From: Arthrobacter sp. JZ12
GTDB taxonomy: Bacteria > Actinomycetota > Actinomycetes > Actinomycetales > Micrococcaceae
Assembly: GCF_035189165.1 (NCBI RefSeq)
Contig: NZ_CP045246.1
Span: 2,542,001-2,606,000, forward strand
Direction of reading: 5' to 3'
DNA: 64,000 bases
The notes below the pieces were generated by a model that worked only from the letters and a program-made list of their open reading frames with translations, was not told the DNA's origin and ran no database searches. This document shows positions 56,892 to 64,000 of the stretch, in pieces (the first letter of the stretch is position 1; every line of letters starts with the position of its first letter). The position numbers and the translations under genes were made by a program.

Positions 56892-58550
56892 CTAGCGCTC
56901 CATCGCAGCGAGCACTGCGGACCTCACCTGAGCGTGAAGGTTCCGCAGGCCGTTGCGGTCAGTCCTGACCTCCACCACCGAGCGTCCGCGCACCGGTGCC
57001 TCCAGCACAGCGTCAAGTTCATGTACGGTCGCCACCATGCGGTGCGGGACGCCGTATCCGGCGGCCAACGCGGCAAGATCCGCGGCGTGCGGCGTACCGA
57101 ATAGACGTTCGACGGCGGGGCCGTAACGTTCCAAAGTGGCCGGCTCCCCGTGCTCAAGCAGCCCGAAAATGCCTCCCCCGGAATCATTGAGTACCACGAT
57201 CTGCAGGTCCGGTTCCTGTTCACCGAGGCCCAGCAGGAGGCCGCCGGCGTCGTGCAGGAAGGTCAGGTCGCCGAGCAGGAGACGGGTGGGAATTCCGGCG
57301 GCAAGCGCTATACCGGAGGCTGTCGAGATGGTGCCGTCGATGCCCGCTAGCCCCCGGTTGGCGTAGACCTCCAGCGGATGCCAGTCGCCGGAAGCCATCA
57401 GATCGACATCCCGGATGGGGTTGGACGAGCCCAGCACCAGGTTTCCGGTGGTGTTCTCCCAGACCGCATCAGCGACATGCAGGCCGGTCAGGCCCGGCTC
57501 CTGCGCCAGATGCAGCTGAAGGGCAGCCTCCGCACGGGCGCCGGCCTCCCGCCATTCCTCCAGCCAGCCGTCCGGCCCGGTGCCGGCGAACGCCAACAAC
57601 CCCCCGAGCGTGTCAATCAGTTGTTCGCTGCGCCTCCCCTCCTCGAACCAGGCCTGCGACTCGGGTGCGTAGAGAGCACGCTCAATATCCGTCCGAGCGA
57701 GCAATGCCGCCACCGGCCTCGAAAGGGTGGGACGGCCAAACACCACAACGCGCTCAATCCGCGGAGCGAACCGGTCAAGAAGCAGGCGGTATGCCCCGAT
57801 CGCGGAGGAGCCAAAGCGCGCGTTCGACGACGGCTCGGCCAATAGCGGCAGGCGCAGGTGCTGCGCGAACACCGCAGCGATCTCCCCCGCGCCGTGGCCG
57901 GCGATCACCACCGTACGGGAGGGCTTCGCTGAAGCCGGGGACGCCGTCGTCGTCGTTCCTTCCGCCACCGGCTCAGGGAACGGTTGCCGGCTACCGGCAG
58001 CAGGAACGCGTGCGCCGCCGTCGTCCGAGGGAACAAGCGGGTCGCGGAACCCCAGATTGACCTGCACGGGCCCCGCGGGTCCGGAGTTTCCCTGCGCTTG
58101 GGCGAGCGCCGCGGCCAACACCGTCTCAGGATCGGACCCCGCCGGGATGTCGACGGCGGCCCTCACATGTTCACCGAACAGGCCCGCCTGGCGGGTGGTC
58201 TGGTTGGCTCCGGTTCCGCGCAGTTCCGCCGGGCGGTCCGCGGAGAGGACCACGAGCGGCACTCCCGCGTGGTTGGCCTCCATCACTGCGGGCAGCAGTT
58301 CGCCGACGGCGGTTCCGGAGGTAGTCACGACGGCGACCGGCCGCTCGGATCCCAGCGCAAGGCCCAACGCGGTGAAGCCCGCTACCCGTTCATCCACTCG
58401 GACATGCAGCCGGATCTCCCCGCGCTCGGCGGCTTCGGCGAGCGCATACGCCAACGGCGCGCTCCTCGATCCCGGTGCTACAACCACATCGGTCACGGAA
58501 TGGGCGCTGAGTACCGCTACGACCGTCCGGGCGCTTTGGATCGAATTCAC
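56892..58550 (-). CDS. menD: SEPHCHC synthase MenD
   Basis: Thiamine-diphosphate enzyme that joins isochorismate with 2-oxoglutarate in menaquinone synthesis. 552 aa from the GTG at 58550, chosen for AAGGATGGGA upstream and because the family usually starts within a few residues of SARTVVAVL. PGSRSAPLAYALAEA is the MenD N-terminal signature, RVDERVAGFTALGLALGS contains the ThDP-activating Glu, and GDLTFLHDAGGLL with NDSGGGIFGLLEHGEP is the ThDP-metal site. Divergent from phoX. Confidence 0.94.
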   Translation of the reverse strand: MNSIQSARTVVAVLSAHSVTDVVVAPGSRSAPLAYALAEAAERGEIRLHVRVDERVAGFTALGLALGSERPVAVVTTSGTAVGELLPAVMEANHAGVPLVVLSADRPAELRGTGANQTTRQAGLFGEHVRAAVDIPAGSDPETVLAAALAQAQGNSGPAGPVQVNLGFRDPLVPSDDGGARVPAAGSRQPFPEPVAEGTTTTASPASAKPSRTVVIAGHGAGEIAAVFAQHLRLPLLAEPSSNARFGSSAIGAYRLLLDRFAPRIERVVVFGRPTLSRPVAALLARTDIERALYAPESQAWFEEGRRSEQLIDTLGGLLAFAGTGPDGWLEEWREAGARAEAALQLHLAQEPGLTGLHVADAVWENTTGNLVLGSSNPIRDVDLMASGDWHPLEVYANRGLAGIDGTISTASGIALAAGIPTRLLLGDLTFLHDAGGLLLGLGEQEPDLQIVVLNDSGGGIFGLLEHGEPATLERYGPAVERLFGTPHAADLAALAAGYGVPHRMVATVHELDAVLEAPVRGRSVVEVRTDRNGLRNLHAQVRSAVLAAMER

Positions 58551-58609
58551 CGTCCCATCCTTGCACTGTTGGCTAGAACACAGGCTCCACAACTCAACGA
58601 TTGGTCCTC

Positions 58610-58642
58610 ATTCACCTGCCGTTTACCCACCGGTACCCCTGC
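58610..58642. promoter_or_regulatory. PHO-box-like direct repeats before phoX
   Basis: Three consecutive 11-base units, ATTCACCTGCC, GTTTACCCACC and GGTACCCCTGC. The first two match the pattern of the actinobacterial PHO box (GTTCACC-type repeats at 11-base spacing) bound by PhoP. It stands 60 bases upstream of the phoX start. Confidence 0.6.
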
Positions 58643-58701
58643 GGAAAGCCTCCAGTGGAACCCTCGGATGCGACAGTTCAACACTGGAAGGCCAAACTCC
58701 C

Positions 58702-60744
58702 ATGACCATTGAATCCCGCCGTCGGTTCCTGCCCATGCTCGACCATGTCAAGGGCAAGCGCAGCGCCGTCACCTGTGCGCTGAAGTGCGACAACGCCTGC
58801 GCCAAGGACGTCTGCAACACGTCGAACAACAGCTACATGCGCGACATCATCTCGGCGGAGTACTCGCGCCGCAGCATGCTGGGCGTCGGTGCCGTCGGGG
58901 CGCTGACCCTGCTCCTCGGCGGCAACGCCGTAGCCCAGGCTCCCTCTGCCCAGGGCCTCTCCCCCGCAGCCAAGGCGGGCGGCCGTCTGCAGTTCTCCCC
59001 GATCGCCCCCGTTGAATCCACGGTGGACGCCTTCACCGTGCCGAAGACCTACTCGTGGGAGCCGGTCATCCGCTGGGGCGACCCGTTGTTCAACGACACC
59101 CCGGACTTCGACATCAACAACCAGACACCTGAAGCTCAGGCCGGCCAGTTCGGTTACAACAACGACTACCTGGACATCCTGCCGCTGGACAAGAAGAACA
59201 CCCGCGCTGTGCTCGTGGCCAACCACGAGTACACCAACGAGGGCATCATGTTCCCCCCGACCATGGATCCGGCCACCGTTCGCGCCATATCGAAGAACGC
59301 CCACGGCATGGGTGTCGTTGAGCTGGAACGCAAGGCGGAAGGCTTCCCGTGGAAGTACGTCCGCGGAGCCAAGCTGAACCGCCGTATCACCATGTCCACG
59401 CCGTTCACCCTGACCGGTCCCGCAGCCGGCACCGACCTGGTCAAGACCGTTGCCGATTCCGAGGGACGCACCGTTCTGGGTACGCTGAACAACTGTGCCG
59501 GTGGAACCACTCCCTGGGGCACCATTCTCTCCGGCGAGGAGAACTTCAACGGATACTTCAAGGTGGGAACTCCGACGGCTGAGCAGCGCCGCTACGGCCT
59601 CACCAGCACCGACCCGGGCCGCGGCTGGCATCTGGACGAGGAGCGCTTCGACGCCACCGCTGAAGGCTACGAGAATGAGCCGAACCGCTTTGGCTGGATT
59701 GTCGAACTGGACCCGATGGATCCCAACTCCACCCCCGTGAAGCACACCGCCCTGGGCCGGTTCAAGCATGAAGGCGCGAACGTTCGGGTCAATGCCGACG
59801 GTCACGTTGTGGCCTACATGGGCGACGACGAGCGTTTCGACTACCTGTACAAGTTCGTTTCCCGAGACAAGTACATCGAGGGCAACCGCGAGCACAACAA
59901 AACCCTCCTGGCCAACGGTGACCTTTTCGTTGCCCGTTTCCAGGGCGACTCTGAGGGTGAAATCGACGGATCGGGCGCAGTGCCGTCCGACGGCTCCTTT
60001 GACGGCTCCGGCGAGTGGATTCCGCTGACCCGCGACGGCCGAAGCGCGGTACCCGGCATGACCATCGAACAGGTACTCGTCTACACCCGACTCGCCGCTG
60101 ACAGGGTTGGCCCCACCAAGCTGGACCGCCCCGAGGACGTCGAGCCCAACCCGGTCACAGGCAAGGTCTACGTCGCCTGCACCAACAACTCCAACCGCGG
60201 CAAGGGCTCCAACGCGAAGGCTGACGAGACGAATCCCCGCAACGAGAACCGCGACGGCCACATCATCGAGATCACCGAGACGAACAACGACGCCACGGCA
60301 TCGACCTTCAACTGGAACTTGCTGATGCTCTGCGGTGACCCCGCACAGGGCGACGTCACCTACTTCAGCGGCTTCCCGGTGGACCAGGTCTCCCCGATCT
60401 CCTGCCCCGACAACCTGGCCTTCGACTCCGCGGGCAACCTGTGGATCTCCACCGACGGCGCTTCTTCCGGCATCGGCTACAGCGACGGCTTGTTCAAGGT
60501 CAGCCTCGAGGGCGCAGATCGCGGCAAGGTGGAGCAGTTCCTCGCGGTTCCGGGTGACGCCGAGACCTGTGGTCCGGTCATCCACGACAAGGAAGGCATG
60601 GTCTTCGTCGCCGTTCAGCACCCGGGCGAGGACGGCACGTGGGGCGCTCACACCTCGCTGTTCCCCTATGACGGAACCCCTGCTCCCCGCCCGTCGGTGG
60701 TCCAGGTCTTCCGCGGCAAGAACGGCAAGGGCCTGCGCAAGTAG
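58702..60744 (+). CDS. phoX: PhoX family alkaline phosphatase
   Basis: Exported calcium/iron-dependent phosphatase of 680 aa (DUF839). The Tat signal SRRSMLGVGAVG is at residues 55-66, preceded by a long N-region with four Cys (CALKCDNACAKDVC at 25-38), as is usual in PhoX. The mature domain has NHEYTNEG, GEENFNGYF, RFKHEGANV and DRPEDVEPNPVTG with the acidic metal ligands of the family. ATG at 58702 with AAGG upstream; the open frame further upstream is antisense to menD. A PHO-box-like site precedes it, so it should be induced under phosphate starvation. A hairpin terminator follows. Confidence 0.92.
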   Translation: MTIESRRRFLPMLDHVKGKRSAVTCALKCDNACAKDVCNTSNNSYMRDIISAEYSRRSMLGVGAVGALTLLLGGNAVAQAPSAQGLSPAAKAGGRLQFSPIAPVESTVDAFTVPKTYSWEPVIRWGDPLFNDTPDFDINNQTPEAQAGQFGYNNDYLDILPLDKKNTRAVLVANHEYTNEGIMFPPTMDPATVRAISKNAHGMGVVELERKAEGFPWKYVRGAKLNRRITMSTPFTLTGPAAGTDLVKTVADSEGRTVLGTLNNCAGGTTPWGTILSGEENFNGYFKVGTPTAEQRRYGLTSTDPGRGWHLDEERFDATAEGYENEPNRFGWIVELDPMDPNSTPVKHTALGRFKHEGANVRVNADGHVVAYMGDDERFDYLYKFVSRDKYIEGNREHNKTLLANGDLFVARFQGDSEGEIDGSGAVPSDGSFDGSGEWIPLTRDGRSAVPGMTIEQVLVYTRLAADRVGPTKLDRPEDVEPNPVTGKVYVACTNNSNRGKGSNAKADETNPRNENRDGHIIEITETNNDATASTFNWNLLMLCGDPAQGDVTYFSGFPVDQVSPISCPDNLAFDSAGNLWISTDGASSGIGYSDGLFKVSLEGADRGKVEQFLAVPGDAETCGPVIHDKEGMVFVAVQHPGEDGTWGAHTSLFPYDGTPAPRPSVVQVFRGKNGKGLRK

Positions 60745-60772
60745 CCCCCAAGCCGGGATAACCCTGAGCGAC

Positions 60773-60806
60773 AGCCGGAGGACGCAGGAAACTGCATCCT
60801 CCGGCT
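60773..60806 (+). terminator. Hairpin terminator after phoX
   Basis: AGCCGGAGGACGCA and TGCATCCTCCGGCT form a 14-bp stem (one G-U type mismatch) with a six-base loop, 29 bases after the phoX stop. Confidence 0.75.
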
Positions 60807-60838
60807 GCTGCCGGCAAGTCCGCCGCTGTGTCCCGCCG

Positions 60839-61831
60839 TTAAGTCCCGCCAGTCAGCACCCGATGCACACGCTGTAGGCGGTCCAGCCACCACTGCGTAC
60901 CTGCCGGTGACGCCGCATGGCGTTCGAGGAGTTCTTCCGAAACCGTCACCCGCCGCGGTTCCAGCAACCCGTCAACGGGCGCCAGTGGGCGGTCCGTCAC
61001 GTCGCCCTCCATCAGGGCCAGCGTCCCAAGACCGCACGCGTACCGCAGCTCCGGCAGCGACGCGGCCAGCGCCACGCCGGCACTGATTCCCACCGACGTA
61101 TCCAGTGCTGAACTGACGACGGCGGGTAGCCCCGATCGCGCGACGATGTCCAACGCACGCCGCACCCCGCCCAGCGGCGCCACCTTCACGATCAGCAGAT
61201 CGGCCGCGTCCTCGCGCGCGACCCGCAGCGGGTCCTCCGCCTTGCGGACGCTTTCATCCGCGGCGATCAGCACCGGTACGCTCCGCCTGCGCAGCTCGAG
61301 TCGAACCCGCCGTAGACCATCCAGGTCAAGGACCGGCTGCTCGGCATACTCAAGGTCGAAGTCTGCGAGGCGCTCCAGTGCCTCCAGCGCCGCATCCGTA
61401 GTCCAGCCGCCGTTGGCGTCAACGCGCAGCTTGGCGGCAGGAAGGAGGCGGCGCACCTCGGCCACGCGCGCGACGTCGTCGTCCAGGTTCTGCCCGCACT
61501 CAGCGACTTTGATCTTGACCGCTTCCACGGCGCCGAAGCGAGCAAGCACCCGTTCGACGCCGGCAGCCTCCACCGCGGGCACTGTTGCGTTGACTGAAAC
61601 CGCGCTCCGTACCGGAGCGGTGTGCCCGAGCCAGGCCGCTTCCAGGCCTGCCTGAAGCCAGGCAGCCGCCTCAACGTCGTCGTATTCGGGGAAGGGCGAG
61701 AACTCGCCCCAACCGGCCGGGCCCCGCAGCAGCAGCGCCTCCCGATGAGCCACCCCCCGGAACCGGACGCGCATGGGCAGGGAGACAACCCGCGCTGATT
61801 GCAGAACCTGTTCGAGGGATGGCAACTCCAT
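60839..61831 (-). CDS. menC: o-Succinylbenzoate synthase
   Basis: Enolase-superfamily dehydratase in menaquinone synthesis, 330 aa. The catalytic lysine is in AVKIKVAE, metal ligands in RVDANGGW, EYAEQP and IAADES, and the second lysine in LIVKVAPLGG. The other menaquinone genes on the minus strand (menD, menG, menJ) share its orientation, but phoX lies between. menB and menE are not in the window and may lie beyond its end. Confidence 0.93.
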   Translation of the reverse strand: MELPSLEQVLQSARVVSLPMRVRFRGVAHREALLLRGPAGWGEFSPFPEYDDVEAAAWLQAGLEAAWLGHTAPVRSAVSVNATVPAVEAAGVERVLARFGAVEAVKIKVAECGQNLDDDVARVAEVRRLLPAAKLRVDANGGWTTDAALEALERLADFDLEYAEQPVLDLDGLRRVRLELRRRSVPVLIAADESVRKAEDPLRVAREDAADLLIVKVAPLGGVRRALDIVARSGLPAVVSSALDTSVGISAGVALAASLPELRYACGLGTLALMEGDVTDRPLAPVDGLLEPRRVTVSEELLERHAASPAGTQWWLDRLQRVHRVLTGGT

Positions 61832-61968
61832 GCGTTCAGGCTATCCATAACGGGTACTCAAGAAATCTCCAAGCCTCTCGAGTGATCCTTTCCGCCATGG
61901 GGACTGCGCTGGGGACTGCACTGTAAATCACATTCGGAGCTGGTGCTCCGCGAAGGAAAGGAAACGTG

Positions 61969-63951
61969 ATGGGTTCTCACAATCACGTTGGTCCCGGCCG
62001 TTCCGGCTGGATGACGCGAGGGCGCGTCTCCGGTTTGCTCGCTGGAACCACCACGCTGGCGCTTGCCGCGGGCGGAGCAACGGTTGTCATGGCAGCCAAC
62101 CCACCGACTGGCCCTGGAAATATCGAGATCTTCGCCAAGCGCGACATGGTCGCGATCGAGGGCTACACAAGCCAGGCGGGCGAGAAGGCGGTCATCAAAG
62201 TCACCCGCGGCGACCAGGTCATCGGCACAGCCAGCGGCGTCGTCGATGACACCGGTTTCCTGGAGGTCAACCACCCCGGCGGTTCGTGCTGGGACATCGT
62301 CACGCCGAACATCACCGGCGGCGACGTGGTCACCGTCGAATTCCCTGACGGCAGCGGCGACGGCGCGGTCACAGGATCGGCCATCATCACCAAGGTGTCC
62401 CGGGAGGACTCGGCGGCCACTCCGGAGGCTGGCGACGTAGAGGGCAAGGTCATCGTCACAGGTACATACGGACCGGACGTCGACACCAGCAAGTTCGGTG
62501 TCGAAATCGTCAATCCGGACATGCGGGACATGGGCATCGGCGAACGTGCCATCGGCTGGCCGGACGATGAGGTACCGGCTGGCTACACCGTAGAAGGCAA
62601 GGCGGAAGCAGGCACGTTCACGGTGACCTACGGGTTCTTCTCGAAGGCCGAGACCGATGCTGCCTTCGCCGGTGATCCGTCCGTGGCCAGCTGGCAGGCC
62701 GAACCAGTCGGCGTCGAGGCACAGCTTGGCCTCACCATTTCCGAATTCAAGGAGATCGACGGCCCGGGCTTCGGTGGCTGCCCTGCAGGTCCAGCCGGCC
62801 AGGCGCCCAACGCTCCAACGAACGCATTCGCCAGCGCTGCGGGCAACGGTGGCATCAACGTCACCTGGAACAAGGCCACTGTTCCCGCCGACGCCCCACC
62901 CATCACCGGTTACCAGGTGATCGCCGAGGACACCGCCCTTGGCCAGGAAGTCAGCCTGAAGGTGGGTTCGGAAGCCACGAACGCTACGCTGCGCGGTCTC
63001 GTTGACAAGCAGGTCTATCCCGTCAAGGTAGTAGCCCTCAACGGTCAGTCCAGCACCGCCGCGGGAGCGGGCAGCGTTACGGTCACTGCGGGGGCAGTGA
63101 ACACGGCTACTCCTCCGACTGCGCCGGGCAACGTGGCTGTCAAGGATGGTTCCCTCGCCGGGTCCGCCGACGTCACGTGGACCGCCGCAACCGCCAACGG
63201 TTCAGCGGTGACCGGATACAAGGTCGAGGCGCTCGACTCCGCCGGAACCGCGGTGAAGACCGTCGAAGCCGCAGCCGGAGCGACCACGGCAAAAGTTGAA
63301 GGACTTACTCCGGGCACTGCATACAGCTTCGTCGTCACTGCACTGAGCGCCGCAGGAAACACCCCTGCCGCGGCTGTGAATTTCACCGTCGTCCAGGCCG
63401 ACCTCAAGGCACCGACCGCGCCTACCGTCGTCCGCACGACTACCGGCAATGGCAGCGTCACTGTTGAGTGGCAGCCCGGCGTTGCGGCGAACACCCCGAT
63501 CACCGGTTACGTCCTGACGGCTACCCCCTCAACCGGCACTCCGGTTGAGGTCAAGACGGAGGCCGCTGCCCGCACCGCGACCGCGAGCGGACTGACCAAC
63601 GGCACAAGCTACTCGCTGAAGCTAGTCGCAACCAGCGCCGGCGGAGACAGCCCGGGGGCAACCTTCTCCGCAGGTGCCTCGGCAACCGTGACACCGGCAG
63701 ACCAGCTCACAGGCACCGCGGAGTTCCGGTCGGACCGACGTGAGTGGCGGCTTGGAGGCAGCGCCAGCATCACCGCCAACAACACCATCACCGCAACGAA
63801 CGCAAGCGGCACAACGATCGGGACGGCCACCGTTGCCGCGGACGGAAGTTGGACCATCCGGACCCGGAACTCGACCGTCCCGTTCACATCCACTATCAAG
63901 CTGACCTCGTCGGCGGGCGGTAGCGCGACCATCTCGGCGACGTCCAGGTAA
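61969..63951 (+). CDS. Secreted fibronectin type III domain protein
   Basis: Large exported protein of 660 aa of unknown function. Signal peptide ~1-43 (basic start, hydrophobic GLLAGTTTLALAAGG, AMA-type cleavage near VVMAAN). Residues ~45-280 form a unique domain with one Cys pair. Three fibronectin-III modules follow (~285-375, ~383-470, ~478-570), each with a conserved ITGYQV/VTGYKV/ITGYVL strand, then a beta-rich C-terminal domain with GTTIGTATVAADGSWTIRT, as in adhesin-type Ig-like repeats. No LPXTG sorting signal. The ATG at 61969 or the GTG at 61966 is the start; GAAGGAAAGG is upstream. Confidence 0.85.
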   Translation: MGSHNHVGPGRSGWMTRGRVSGLLAGTTTLALAAGGATVVMAANPPTGPGNIEIFAKRDMVAIEGYTSQAGEKAVIKVTRGDQVIGTASGVVDDTGFLEVNHPGGSCWDIVTPNITGGDVVTVEFPDGSGDGAVTGSAIITKVSREDSAATPEAGDVEGKVIVTGTYGPDVDTSKFGVEIVNPDMRDMGIGERAIGWPDDEVPAGYTVEGKAEAGTFTVTYGFFSKAETDAAFAGDPSVASWQAEPVGVEAQLGLTISEFKEIDGPGFGGCPAGPAGQAPNAPTNAFASAAGNGGINVTWNKATVPADAPPITGYQVIAEDTALGQEVSLKVGSEATNATLRGLVDKQVYPVKVVALNGQSSTAAGAGSVTVTAGAVNTATPPTAPGNVAVKDGSLAGSADVTWTAATANGSAVTGYKVEALDSAGTAVKTVEAAAGATTAKVEGLTPGTAYSFVVTALSAAGNTPAAAVNFTVVQADLKAPTAPTVVRTTTGNGSVTVEWQPGVAANTPITGYVLTATPSTGTPVEVKTEAAARTATASGLTNGTSYSLKLVATSAGGDSPGATFSAGASATVTPADQLTGTAEFRSDRREWRLGGSASITANNTITATNASGTTIGTATVAADGSWTIRTRNSTVPFTSTIKLTSSAGGSATISATSR

Positions 63952-64000
63952 CTCCGCTTACCACCAGACGCAGCCACCGACAGACCGGATCCGTCCGTAC

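Noticed and set aside
57727-58701. N-terminal extension of the phoX frame (over 300 residues)
   Set aside because: It lies antisense over menD and has shadow-type composition; the PhoX protein with its Tat signal starts at 58702.
58678-60651. 657-residue open frame opposite phoX
   Set aside because: A consequence of high GC and the codon use of phoX; no motifs and no ribosome site.

Overview
The window is a 64 kb piece of a high-GC actinobacterial chromosome. Gene content and gene pairs fit the Micrococcaceae (Arthrobacter-like): a Fur-catalase pair, an [Fe4S4] APS-reductase type sulfate assimilation cluster with a ferredoxin-dependent sulfite reductase and FprA, menaquinone genes, PhoX, and fused pterin dehydratase-VOC and RR-PP2C proteins. 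The genus is inferred from protein character, not from a marker gene. There is no prophage, insertion sequence, CRISPR array or rRNA; one tRNA-Tyr is present. Coding density is high and no gap between genes exceeds about 280 bases.

Layout. 1-9.1 kb: housekeeping and stress genes (AlkA-like glycosylase, thioredoxin, an MPT63-like lipoprotein, tRNA-Tyr, YajQ, HtpX, pterin dehydratase-VOC fusion, MFS exporter, MBL hydrolase, two alpha/beta hydrolases). 9.2-11.3 kb: Fur-type regulator and catalase. 11.3-18.5 kb: TetR, an amino-acid permease, an MMPL exporter with its own TetR regulator, and an ArsR-VOC operon divergent from a BART-superfamily transporter. 18.6-24 kb: FAD monooxygenase, first FprA, RarD, APC permease. 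24.2-29.5 kb: DUF2975/Xre pair, then GABA and putrescine breakdown (gabT, aminobutyraldehyde dehydrogenase) with a divergent PucR regulator. 29.6-35.9 kb: a sensor kinase divergent from a tightly overlapping operon (response regulator-PP2C phosphatase, membrane GT2 glycan synthase, STAS protein, GHKL ATPase). 35.9-46 kb: leftward sulfate assimilation cluster (sirB, sir, cysH, cysD, cysN, ABC ATPase, ABC permease, cysG, second FprA). 46-48 kb: TRIC channel, SUKH-like protein, HIT protein, small membrane protein. 48-61.8 kb: menaquinone genes (polyprenyl synthase, menJ, menG, menF, menD, menC) interrupted by a polar amino-acid ABC importer, a VanY-type carboxypeptidase and phoX. 62-64 kb: a secreted fibronectin-III protein.

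How the genes work together. The sulfur cluster encodes the whole route from sulfate activation to sulfide plus siroheme synthesis, and ends in an FprA that can supply reduced ferredoxin to the sulfite reductase. The 30-36 kb locus looks like a partner-switch signalling chain wired to a glycan synthase instead of a sigma factor; it is the most interesting candidate system. The synthase carries an unusual insertion of about 155 residues inside its catalytic domain, and the ATPase has a damaged G1 box. Other points of note are three and a quarter copies of a 55-bp tandem repeat filling the gap between menJ and the polyprenyl synthase gene, a perfect 32-bp palindrome after yajQ, a PHO-box-like site before phoX, and about ten promoters of the form TANNNT followed after 6-8 bases by the start codon, which predicts frequent leaderless transcripts.
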